12,136 bases of DNA from the NCBI GenBank assembly GCA_964402115.1, contig CAYOBW010000214.1, forward strand, positions 1-12,136, given 5' to 3'. How positions within the stretch are numbered: position 1 is the first letter of the stretch; each line of letters opens with the position of its first letter. Of this stretch, positions 5,861 through 12,136 are shown one piece after another. Source of the stretch: CAYOBW01 sp964402115. GTDB lineage: Bacteria > Verrucomicrobiota > Kiritimatiellia > UBA8416 > CAYOBW01. Under the pieces are notes generated by a model, which did not search any database, was not told where the DNA came from, and worked only from the letters and a program-made list of their open reading frames with translations. A program made the position numbers and the translations under genes.

Positions 5861-8800
5861 CTACGGTGTCGCGGCGGGGCGGGCGGTGGCGTGCCAGACG
5901 CGTCGGAGGGAGGGTGTGCCGGAAGCCGCTTCCGGCAGGCGGAAGCGCGCCGTGCCCGCGTCCACGGCGACGGCTGGCAGGACCGCGCCTGTGTCGAAGC
6001 GCACCTCCAGCCGGGCGGGGACGGGTTCCGGCAGGGGGACGGCGGCAGCCTGTCCCGGCGCCCCGTAGAGCCAGACCGTCAGCGTGTCGCCTGCCTCCGC
6101 GCGGACGGCGACGCTGTCCGCCGCGGTCGGGGCGGCGCCGCCGGCCGCGACGAGGCCGGGTGCGTCGGCGCGAAAGCCGTACGGGGCCAGCGCCACCCCC
6201 TCCACGCCGCGCGGCGTGTCGCCCAGGTTGGCGTGCACCGTCACCTCGCCGTAGACGGCGCGCAAGCCGCCGTCATCGTGACTGCGCGGGCTGCCCGGCG
6301 TGTGCGCGAAGGCTCCGGCGGGCGCCCCGGCAGAGCGGGCGCAGACGGTCTTCTGCAGTACGGCCAGCCACGCCAGCCAGGCCTGGCGCGCGGGATCGCG
6401 GAGCTCGTTCGCGGATGTCACGTAGCTGAGGCCGAATCCGAGCCCGAGCGTCCAGGCGAGCGTCGGCTGGTCCATGACGAACTTGCCGAGGTCGTGGTGC
6501 AGCAGCAGGGCCTGCTCGTGGGCGCACTGCTGGACGAACGGGTAGAGCGTGGCTGTGTCGGGGGGGTAGAGGCTCTTGAACCCTGTGACGGCGATGGCGC
6601 GCGGTTCGGGACAGAGGGCGAAGGTGAAGCCGCAGAGCTGCACCGCCACGTTGGCGACGCGGTCCCAGCCATCCTCTGTGGAAAGGGGCAGGTAAGTCGC
6701 GTCTTCCGCCAGCATGGACAGCAGTCCTTCGACATAGGCGTGCGGCGCCGGGGCGGCGGGGTTGGTGTCGTAGTGCCAGCCGCGCGCCCCGCACTGGTCC
6801 TGGAAGAGCACGTCCACCGGGAAGGTGTCGCGGAACTGCGTGCGGGTCCGGCGGTTGGCGGCCTGGACGGCGGGGTGCCAGTAGCAGATGGTCCACCCCT
6901 CGTTCCGTCCGTAGCGCTCGCGCAGCGGGGTGCCGTCGAGCTGCCGCAGCAGCGGCGCGCGGCCGGCGGCCTGGAAGGTGGGGCCGGGCGGATCGTCGCA
7001 CCACCAGGTCGGGTTGGTGTAGGGCATGACGAGGTGGCCCCGCTCGCGGGCGCGTTGCTGGTAGGTGCGCAGGTCGTCCGCCGTGCCGAAGGAGGGGTGG
7101 GGCGGGAGGTGGTCGGGGTACTCCTTGTCGAAGCCGCCCTTGAGGTAGTCCGCGTCATGCAGCAGCGCCGGGACCGGCAGGCTGTCGAGCGCGGCCAGCT
7201 TGTCGCGTGCCGGTCCGTTGAACTTGATCAGCACGGCCTGGCGCAGTCGCTCGAGCAGGGCCGGGGCCAGTTTGTCGGCCAGGCGCGCGGTCAGTCCGTT
7301 GGCGCTGCGATAGTGCCGCAGGTCGTCCTCCAGGGGCTGGCCGAAGCGCAGGCGGACCACAGGGGCCTGCCAGCGCCGGCCTGCAGGAACATACGTGCCG
7401 AAAGCCCGCTCGCACCAGCCGCCCTCCGCGGCGCCGCCATAGGCGAGGCGGCCGGGCACGCATACGGCGGCGGGGTTCCGGGTCGCGGCCCACGGCGCCC
7501 ACGTGCGCGGCTGGACGCGGAAAAGCGAGAGGCAGCCGGCCGTCGTTTCGAGCCGCAGGAAGTCGGCAAACACGGGTGGGTAGTCGCCGCCGCCCCGGAG
7601 CCAGGGCTGCGGCTGGAGGGCGGTATGCAGCGAGTAGCCGCCGGTTTCGAACCAGTGGCCGCCGCGCCGCACGTAGGCGCCGATGGCGTCCGCGGTGGCG
7701 ACGAGCTCCGCGCCGTCCGCGGCCGGCAGCCATTCGCCGTAGGGGTTGACGATGGCGAGGCAGTCGTTCGTGGCCAGGGCCGCGCGCAGGGCCGCGGGGG
7801 TGGGCAGGCAGACGCACCGCGCGCCCAGTGCGGGGGCGAGCGCCTCGAGCGCGCGGCGCCACGCGGCGACGGGCAGGTTGGCGAACGCGCCGGCAGACGG
7901 GCCGTTGCACGCCTCGACGAGGGCTAGGCGGGGACGCGCCGCCCCGTTTGCGCGCAGCTTGCGGAGGATGGCGGCGACGGTTTCGGCCGCGAGGCCGCCC
8001 GCCGGCTCGGGGAACTGGCCGCTGAAGCGCCACAGCCGGCCGCCGGCGTCGGGGTCGGCCGGGAGGCGGAGGGCATGGAGGAAGGGGCCGTGGTCCGAGT
8101 CGAGCAGGACGGCGGTCACCTGTGCGCCGCGCGGCGGGCGGGACACGGTGGCCGCGACGGCCGCGCAGCGTTCCGCCAGCGCGGCGCCCAGCCAGGCGCG
8201 GCCCTCGTCCGTGGCGCGCAGGGCGATGGCCGGCTCGCGCAGGTCGCGCATGACGAGCCCGTCAGGCGCCAGCCGCGCGTAGGGCGCGCCGCCGACGGCG
8301 AGCGGCTGCCAGCCGGCGGGCTGATCCGGCGGCCGGGGCTCGAAGAAGCGGCGGTTGAGCGCTGCGCCGACGCCCTGGTGCGGCGTCAGCGGGGCGACGA
8401 AACGCGTCACCCGTGCCGGGTCGAACCAGAGGCGGGCGGGCAGGGCGAAATCGAGCACGGCGTTGGTGGCGGGCTCGAGCGTGGCGGTGAGATCGAGACC
8501 GTCGGCGCCCGGCGTCGCCAGGATGTCGACGCGCAGCTCCGGCGCGGTGTAGGTCAGTCGCAGCGCGCCGTTGGCGGGCGTTGCGGTGAAGCGGCGCCCG
8601 GCGTCGGGGCCGGGCTGGAAGTCGGCCGCACGCACCACGCGCCCGTCCTGGAAGCGCGCCGTCCAAAGGCCATCCGCGCCGCTGCGCGCGAGCGTGCCCG
8701 TGGCGGCGGCCGGCGCGCAGCGCACCAGGGCGCCGTGGTCCGCGGAGAGCCAGACCTCGGCGTCGCCGGCGCGCAGGCGCAGCGGTTCGGCGGCCTGTGC

Positions 8801-8983
8801 GGCGACGGTCATGGCCAGCAGGCAGAGCGGGGCGCACGCGCTCCGCGGATGCCCGTGTGCTCCCGGCCGCGCGCCGTCGCCGGATCGCACCGCTCGGCGC
8901 GCCGCCGCGGCCGCGACGCCTGGCAGCCGGGTTCCGCCCTGCCCGCCCGGGCCGGGGGGCCGGCTCGTCATGCTCTTTCTCAT
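5861..8983 (-). CDS. Large exported glycosidase-like protein, DUF6259-type
   Basis: A 1040-aa protein, probably exported, with a hydrophobic segment ending AMTVAAQA and predicted cleavage near residue 64. Residues about 65-340 are beta-rich (sandwich-like). Residues about 349-458 resemble a class I amidotransferase-like domain of the kind embedded in some glycosidases (RLALVEACNG, then AIGAYVRRGGHWFETGGYS). Residues about 580-880 look like a (beta/alpha)8 barrel, with VMPYTNPTWWCDD, VDVLFQDQCGARGW (Asp729) and LPLSTEDGWDRV (Glu770). A beta tail ends the protein. Asp729 and Glu770 are candidate catalytic carboxylates. From memory this resembles DUF6259-type proteins; no activity or substrate can be assigned. 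Two starts, 8983 and 8971, are possible, neither with a strong SD, and both give an unusually long Gly/Pro/Arg-rich n-region. It lies downstream of the tandem winged-helix regulator with a 28-bp palindrome between them. Confidence 0.85.
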   Translation of the reverse strand: MRKSMTSRPPGPGGQGGTRLPGVAAAAARRAVRSGDGARPGAHGHPRSACAPLCLLAMTVAAQAAEPLRLRAGDAEVWLSADHGALVRCAPAAATGTLARSGADGLWTARFQDGRVVRAADFQPGPDAGRRFTATPANGALRLTYTAPELRVDILATPGADGLDLTATLEPATNAVLDFALPARLWFDPARVTRFVAPLTPHQGVGAALNRRFFEPRPPDQPAGWQPLAVGGAPYARLAPDGLVMRDLREPAIALRATDEGRAWLGAALAERCAAVAATVSRPPRGAQVTAVLLDSDHGPFLHALRLPADPDAGGRLWRFSGQFPEPAGGLAAETVAAILRKLRANGAARPRLALVEACNGPSAGAFANLPVAAWRRALEALAPALGARCVCLPTPAALRAALATNDCLAIVNPYGEWLPAADGAELVATADAIGAYVRRGGHWFETGGYSLHTALQPQPWLRGGGDYPPVFADFLRLETTAGCLSLFRVQPRTWAPWAATRNPAAVCVPGRLAYGGAAEGGWCERAFGTYVPAGRRWQAPVVRLRFGQPLEDDLRHYRSANGLTARLADKLAPALLERLRQAVLIKFNGPARDKLAALDSLPVPALLHDADYLKGGFDKEYPDHLPPHPSFGTADDLRTYQQRARERGHLVMPYTNPTWWCDDPPGPTFQAAGRAPLLRQLDGTPLRERYGRNEGWTICYWHPAVQAANRRTRTQFRDTFPVDVLFQDQCGARGWHYDTNPAAPAPHAYVEGLLSMLAEDATYLPLSTEDGWDRVANVAVQLCGFTFALCPEPRAIAVTGFKSLYPPDTATLYPFVQQCAHEQALLLHHDLGKFVMDQPTLAWTLGLGFGLSYVTSANELRDPARQAWLAWLAVLQKTVCARSAGAPAGAFAHTPGSPRSHDDGGLRAVYGEVTVHANLGDTPRGVEGVALAPYGFRADAPGLVAAGGAAPTAADSVAVRAEAGDTLTVWLYGAPGQAAAVPLPEPVPARLEVRFDTGAVLPAVAVDAGTARFRLPEAASGTPSLRRVWHATARPAATP

Positions 8984-9033
8984 GGCCACGTGCTGCTTTC
9001 CGGCTTGGCGCTGGCAAGCCCTGTCGCGCGGGT

Positions 9034-9065
9034 GGACTCCCACACTTTGTTAAGTGTGGGAGTCC
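9034..9065. promoter_or_regulatory. Palindrome site 1 (candidate operator or hairpin) between regulator and exported protein
   Basis: Perfect 14-bp arms GGACTCCCACACTT (9034-9047) and AAGTGTGGGAGTCC (9052-9065) around a 4-base loop TGTT. The central 28 bases are identical, in opposite orientation, to the palindrome at 9654-9681. It lies 7 bases past the regulator's stop codon and about 50 bases before the start of the 1040-aa protein. It could be an operator for the downstream gene, or a terminator-like hairpin; no T-tract follows. Confidence 0.8.
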
Positions 9066-9072
9066 GCCCGCA

Positions 9073-9651
9073 TCAGTTCGCCTGGATCAGCCGGACCAGA
9101 ATCCGCAAGAGCAGGCTTCCTGGCGTTGCGCAGCTGTAACGTCCGTCAACCTTGCGGACCAATCCCCGGCCGTCCAGTTTGTGCAGATGGCGGAACAGGG
9201 CGGATGCGGAAATGCCCGTTGCGCAGCGCAGTGACTCGAGCGTCAGGTCGTCCCGACGGGCCAGCGCGCGCATGATGTCCATGCGCCGCGCATGCGTGAA
9301 GGCTGTCACGTTCCTGAAGGTCGCTTCCAGGGCCTGGTCCCCGCCGCGGAGCTGCCGCCGCAGGGCCCGCACCAGCGACTTGGTCTCCGGCACGGAGGGA
9401 TCGTGGCCGATGCGGTATGTCACCCAGCGGCTCACGCGCCGCACGCGAAGCACGCCCCTGGCGTTCAGCGTGCGCAGGCACTGGCTGGCCGAGACTTCCG
9501 AAAGCTGGTTGAGCGCCGCAACCTCCGACACCGTCCGCGGCGCTCCGTCGAGCAGCGACTGCAGCACGCGCAGACGCCGGCGATTGGCGAGGGCCCGGCA
9601 GGTGCGCCACAGGGTCGGCCTCAGATCTTCCTGCGATGACTTCGCGCTCAT
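9073..9651 (-). CDS. Transcriptional regulator with two ArsR-type winged-helix domains
   Basis: A 192-aa DNA-binding protein. The first winged helix spans about residues 11-82 (LANRRRLRVLQSLLDGAPRT, recognition region SEVSASQCLRTLNARGVLRV, wing RRVSRWVTYRI). The second spans about 112-177 (THARRMDIMRALARRDDLTL, then TGISASALFRHLHKLDGRGL and wing VRKVDGRYSC). ArsR-family proteins usually carry one such domain and dimerise; here two are fused, so a monomer might contact both halves of a palindrome. No metal-binding cysteine cluster or ligand domain is evident. ATG at 9651 is chosen because a 12-bp-arm palindrome ends three bases before it and supplies GGGAG as SD. The GTG at 9663 in the same frame lies inside the palindrome and is less likely. 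The gene reads toward the 1040-aa exported protein, its probable target. Confidence 0.88.
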   Translation of the reverse strand: MSAKSSQEDLRPTLWRTCRALANRRRLRVLQSLLDGAPRTVSEVAALNQLSEVSASQCLRTLNARGVLRVRRVSRWVTYRIGHDPSVPETKSLVRALRRQLRGGDQALEATFRNVTAFTHARRMDIMRALARRDDLTLESLRCATGISASALFRHLHKLDGRGLVRKVDGRYSCATPGSLLLRILVRLIQAN

Positions 9652-9653
9652 GC

Positions 9654-9681
9654 ACTCCCACACTTAACAAAGTGTGGGAGT
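9654..9681. promoter_or_regulatory. Palindrome site 2 (candidate operator) at the regulator's start codon
   Basis: Perfect 12-bp arms ACTCCCACACTT (9654-9665) and AAGTGTGGGAGT (9670-9681) around loop AACA. It has the same 28-base sequence as the central part of 9034-9065, inverted. It abuts the regulator's ATG and contains its GGGAG ribosome-binding site. A bound repressor could block initiation, and an RNA hairpin could hide the SD, so autoregulation is the simplest reading. Confidence 0.8.
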
Positions 9682-9696
9682 TGCCGCAACGGTCAA
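9666..9696 (-). promoter_or_regulatory. Possible regulator promoter overlapping palindrome 2
   Basis: On the minus strand TTGACC (9691-9696, five of six matches to -35) precedes a weak -10, TTTGTT (9666-9671), with a long 19-bp spacer. The -10 would lie in the centre of the palindrome, as expected for autorepression. The weak -10 and the spacer length make this tentative. Confidence 0.3.
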
Positions 9697-9934
9697 TTCA
9701 CTAGCTGCAGCGGGGCAGGGGCTGCTCCGCGGGGAGAGGCAGGGGGCGTGGCGCGCGGCGCCAGGGGGAGGGCAGGCGAGATGTCGGGGGGCTGCAGACC
9801 TGTGCACCCCGGGCTTGACCTGCACCGGCGAATGGGTTAGCACGTCTCCGGCACGTTGGGGCGCCGGTGCCCGCGGACGGGGTTTCGCGGGGACGGAACG
9901 GCGCGAAGCGCGTGCCGGAAAGCGCGGGGGTAGC
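9682..9934. other. Intergenic region between divergent regulator and proC
   Basis: About 250 GC-rich bases with no supported gene. It carries the leftward candidate promoter of the regulator, purine-rich tracts around 9710-9790, the rightward candidate promoter of proC at 9815-9843, and a leader of about 85 bases. An inverted repeat, GCACCGGCG (9822-9830) with CGCCGGTGC (9862-9870), brackets the proC -10; it may be a regulator site or chance. Confidence 0.6.
9815..9843 (+). promoter_or_regulatory. Candidate promoter of the proC-esterase operon
   Basis: TTGACC (9815-9820, five of six -35 matches), a 17-bp spacer, then TAGCAC (9838-9843, three of six -10 matches). It shares the CTTGAC core with the promoter at 5741-5769. 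It predicts a start near 9850 and a leader of about 85 bases. Confidence 0.45.
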
Positions 9935-10765
9935 ATGCGGCAGGGCAAAACGGGCAAGCAGGAGCGTCTGGTCATCATCGGCGCGGGCAACATCGGCACC
10001 TCGGTCGCCAACGGGCTCGCGGCCGCGGGCTTCCTCAAGCCGGCCCGGATCGTGCTGTGCGATATCCAGGCCGCCAAACTCGAACCTTTGCGCGCGCAGG
10101 GCTTCGCCACGAGCACCAGCAACACGGCGCCGCTGCGCGATGCGGCGATCGTCCTGGTGGCGGTCGAACCCCAGCACGGCGACGCCGTGCTGCGCGAACT
10201 GGCGCCGAGCCTGGTGCCGGACTGCCATACCGTCATCTCCGTGATGGCGGGCATCACCCTGGCCCACCTGCGCTCGCACCTGGGCGAGCATGTGCCGCTG
10301 GTGCGGGCCATGCCCAACACGGCCCTGACCATCCGGACCTCCATGACCTGCCTCGCGGCGGACCGCCAGGCGCCGGCGCCCATCGAGCGCGCGCGCGCCC
10401 TCTTCTCCGCCCTGGGCGAAACGCTCGTGCTCCGCGAAGAACAGATGTCCGCGGCAACCGCGCTGGGCGCCAGCGGCATCGCCTTCTTCATGCGGGCCAT
10501 CCGCGCCGCGATGGAGGCGGGCGTGGAGATCGGCTTCACCCCGCACGACGCCCAGCGGCTCGCCGCGCAGGCCGCCAAGGGCGCCGCCAGCTTGCTGCAG
10601 GTGCCGGGCCGGCACCCCGAGTCCGAGATCGACCGGGTCACCACGCCACGCGGCTGCACGATCGCGGGCCTGAATCAGCTCGAACAGGCCGGGTTCAGCT
10701 CCGCGCTGATCAAGTGCATCCTGGCCGCGAACCGGCGGGCGGAGGAAATGGCGGTGCGCAACTGA
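9935..10765 (+). CDS. proC: Pyrroline-5-carboxylate reductase
   Basis: A 276-aa cytoplasmic enzyme, usual length for the family, that reduces 1-pyrroline-5-carboxylate to L-proline with NAD(P)H in the last step of proline synthesis. The N-terminal Rossmann motif is IIGAGNIG (residues 14-21). RAMPNTA (124-130) is the conserved family segment. The C-terminal helical dimerisation domain carries LGASGIAFFMRAIRAAMEAG (177-196) and VTTPRGCTIAGLNQLEQAGF (235-254). The last two differ from the enterobacterial GSGPA and SPGGTT forms but match, from memory, the ProC type seen in Bacteroidota and relatives. ATG at 9935 is preferred because GGGGG lies four bases upstream and the longer frame (back to 9674) gives a low-complexity N-terminus. 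It is followed after 14 bp by the SGNH hydrolase gene, so the two are probably co-transcribed. Confidence 0.93.
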   Translation: MRQGKTGKQERLVIIGAGNIGTSVANGLAAAGFLKPARIVLCDIQAAKLEPLRAQGFATSTSNTAPLRDAAIVLVAVEPQHGDAVLRELAPSLVPDCHTVISVMAGITLAHLRSHLGEHVPLVRAMPNTALTIRTSMTCLAADRQAPAPIERARALFSALGETLVLREEQMSAATALGASGIAFFMRAIRAAMEAGVEIGFTPHDAQRLAAQAAKGAASLLQVPGRHPESEIDRVTTPRGCTIAGLNQLEQAGFSSALIKCILAANRRAEEMAVRN

Positions 10766-10766
10766 C

Positions 10767-10774
10767 AGGAGGGG
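10767..10774 (+). promoter_or_regulatory. Shine-Dalgarno deciding the SGNH hydrolase start
   Basis: AGGAGGGG lies five bases before the ATG at 10780 and just after the proC stop. It fixes the start, although the frame stays open upstream to 10057 inside proC. Confidence 0.85.
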
Positions 10775-10779
10775 ACGGC

Positions 10780-12078
10780 ATGAGGCAGGCCACAGGCTGG
10801 GGTGCGGCGGTTCTGGCGGGGTTGCTGGCGGCAGCGACGTGGGGCGCGGACGCCTACCCGCTGCGCGACGCCGTGGCCTGCACGCCGCGGCTGGGGCTGC
10901 CCGCCGCGGCGGCGAAACTTGCCGCCGGCCAGCCCGTGCGGATCGCCTACCTCGGCGGGAGCATCACGGCGCAGGAGGGCTGGCGGCCCAAGACGCTGGC
11001 CTGGTTCCGGCGGCAGTACACCAACGCCGCGATCAGCGAGATCAATGCCGCCATCGGCGGCACGGGATCCGACCTCGGCGCGTTCCGCCTCGCCCATGAT
11101 GTCCTCCGCCACCAGCCCGACCTGCTGTTCGTCGAGTTCGCCGTGAACGACGGCGGCGCCGCCCCGGAGCGGATCCACCAGGCCATGGAGGGCATCGTCC
11201 GGCAAACCCTGCGCGCGAATCCCGCGACGGATATCTGCTTCGTCTACACGGCCGTGGAGGGCATGCTGCCCGACCTCCAGGCCGGCAAGTACCCGCGCGC
11301 CGCCAGCGCCATGGAAGCTGTCGCCGACCACTACGGGCTGCCTTCCATCCACATGGCCCTGGAAGCCGCGCGGCTGGCCGGGGAGGGCAAGGTGGTCTTC
11401 AAGGCTCCCACGCCCAAAACGGACGCCGAGAAGGCGGCGCTGGCCGGAAAGATCATCTTCTCGGAAGACGGCGTGCATCCTCACCCCGAGACCGGCCACG
11501 CGCTTTACACCAATGCCGTCGTGCAAGCCATGCGGCAGATCCTGCCCCTGCGCGCCCCGCGCCCGGCCGCGTTGCCCGCCCCGCTGCGCGCCGATAACTG
11601 GGAGAACGCCTGCCTCGTGCCGCTGAGCGCGGTCGCGAAGACGGAGGGCTGGCGCCGGCTGGACCCCGCGCAGGACAACCTGGCCAAGCGGTTCGGCAAC
11701 CGGCTGCCCGAGCTCTGGAAGGCGGAGAAGCCCGGGGCGGCGCTGACGGTCAAGTTCAAGGGCACCCTGGTTGGCGTGTACGACCTGCTGGGGCCGGACG
11801 GCGGGCAGATCGAGGCGAAGGTGGACGACCAGCCGCCGCGCTCCATCAAGCGCATCGACGGTTACTGCACGTATCACCGCCTCGCCATGTTGACGCTGGC
11901 CGACGGCCTGCCGGATGCGTCGCATACCGCCACGCTGACGCTCGAGGCGACCGCGCCCGACAAGGCCGCCATCCTCTTCGAGCACAACCGCCCCGACCTC
12001 GTCGCCCACCCCGAGAAGTACGCCGCCAACACCTGGTACGCGGGCGGGGTGATGCTGCTGGGGACAATTGAGAATTAG
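10780..12078 (+). CDS. Secreted SGNH/GDSL-type hydrolase, probable carbohydrate esterase
   Basis: A 432-aa exported hydrolase. A signal peptide occupies about residues 1-23 (hydrophobic core then TWGADA). SGNH blocks are in order: block I YLGGSITAQ with nucleophile Ser61, block II glycine in IGGTGSD (92-98), block III FAVNDGG with Asn123, and block V SEDGVHPHPETG with Asp230 and His233. So the Ser-Asp-His triad and oxyanion residues are intact. Residues about 270-432 form a second, beta-rich domain (VKFKGTLVGVYDLLGPDGGQ), a common partner in polysaccharide-acting SGNH esterases. The likely role is removal of acetyl or other ester groups from extracellular glycans. The start is set by a strong SD 14 bp past proC, which makes an odd operon of an amino-acid biosynthesis gene with an exported esterase. 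Fold and catalysis are firm; the substrate is inferred. Confidence 0.92.
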   Translation: MRQATGWGAAVLAGLLAAATWGADAYPLRDAVACTPRLGLPAAAAKLAAGQPVRIAYLGGSITAQEGWRPKTLAWFRRQYTNAAISEINAAIGGTGSDLGAFRLAHDVLRHQPDLLFVEFAVNDGGAAPERIHQAMEGIVRQTLRANPATDICFVYTAVEGMLPDLQAGKYPRAASAMEAVADHYGLPSIHMALEAARLAGEGKVVFKAPTPKTDAEKAALAGKIIFSEDGVHPHPETGHALYTNAVVQAMRQILPLRAPRPAALPAPLRADNWENACLVPLSAVAKTEGWRRLDPAQDNLAKRFGNRLPELWKAEKPGAALTVKFKGTLVGVYDLLGPDGGQIEAKVDDQPPRSIKRIDGYCTYHRLAMLTLADGLPDASHTATLTLEATAPDKAAILFEHNRPDLVAHPEKYAANTWYAGGVMLLGTIEN

Positions 12079-12136
12079 GAACACTGGCATCCCATAGGCA
12101 TCCCTGTGGGCAGCAGGGAAAATGCTGGCCGGGAGG
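12079..12136. other. Short 3' region after the SGNH hydrolase, with hairpin and small direct repeat
   Basis: Contains GGCATCCC twice (12086-12093 and 12097-12104) and a 6-bp hairpin TCCCTG/CAGGGA (12101-12119, 7-base loop). The hairpin is followed by AAA, not T residues, so it is a poor intrinsic terminator. Nothing more can be said before the window ends. Confidence 0.4.

Noticed and set aside
5696..7927. 743-aa open frame on the plus strand opposite the large exported protein
   Set aside because: Composition is typical of an antisense shadow, and it has no SD or coherent domain.
9034..9681. Regulator plus palindromes as a small transposable element with terminal inverted repeats
   Set aside because: The ends are inverted and identical, but each end is itself a palindrome, no target-site duplication is visible beside the arms and the gene encodes no transposase. 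Operators explain it better.
10057..10779. N-terminal extension of the SGNH hydrolase back through proC
   Set aside because: The extension is an out-of-frame reading of proC with Arg/Gly/Pro-rich sequence; the strong SD and signal peptide place the start at 10780.
10675..12090. 471-aa open frame on the minus strand opposite the SGNH hydrolase
   Set aside because: Overlaps proC and the hydrolase, both firmly identified; its translation shows no family features.
12101..12119. Intrinsic terminator of the proC-esterase operon
   Set aside because: The stem is only 6 bp with a 7-base loop and no T-tract follows, so it is listed only as a small hairpin.
12122..12136. Start of another gene at ATG 12122, preceded by AGGG
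   Set aside because: Only five codons are visible before the window ends; not enough to support a gene.

Overview
The window is about 12.1 kb of very GC-rich bacterial DNA. Eight genes are supported: six on the minus strand (about 218-9651) and two on the plus strand (about 9935-12078). Secreted glycan-active enzymes, lipoproteins, many GC-rich hairpins and long antisense shadow frames together suggest the Planctomycetes-Verrucomicrobia-Chlamydiae superphylum, perhaps a Kiritimatiellota, Verrucomicrobiota or Lentisphaerota member. This placement is an inference from gene style; there is no rRNA or other marker to confirm it.

Layout. Positions 1-206 hold two tandem copies of a roughly 103-bp unit. 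Each unit is an inverted pair of REP-like hairpins with a GTAG head, an 8-bp stem and a GTGA loop, and their stems show compensatory base changes. A secreted GH29 alpha-L-fucosidase (218-1987, minus) follows. The gap upstream of it holds another REP-like pair. Next come three genes in one direction with 46-47 bp gaps: a 662-aa cytoplasmic protein (3714-5702) that reads as a degenerate protein-kinase fold, a 183-aa lipoprotein (3116-3667) and a 332-aa lipoprotein ending in a SHOCT-like motif (2070-3068). They look like one transcript made from a good sigma-70-type promoter at 5741-5769. Upstream lies a 1040-aa exported protein (5861-8983) resembling DUF6259-type glycosidase-like proteins. Upstream of that is a 192-aa regulator with two ArsR-type winged helices (9073-9651).

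The plus-strand genes are proC (pyrroline-5-carboxylate reductase, 9935-10765) and, 14 bp downstream, a secreted SGNH/GDSL hydrolase (10780-12078). They are probably co-transcribed.

How the genes may work together. Three exported enzymes (fucosidase, glycosidase-like protein, SGNH esterase) suit breakdown of a decorated, possibly fucosylated and acylated, polysaccharide. The clearest regulatory signal is a 28-bp palindrome present twice: just upstream of the regulator's ATG, and between the regulator and the large exported protein. The simplest reading is that the tandem winged-helix protein controls itself and the downstream gene through these sites. The kinase-like protein plus two lipoproteins is the best candidate for an undescribed system, probably an envelope-associated one whose function cannot be read from the sequence.
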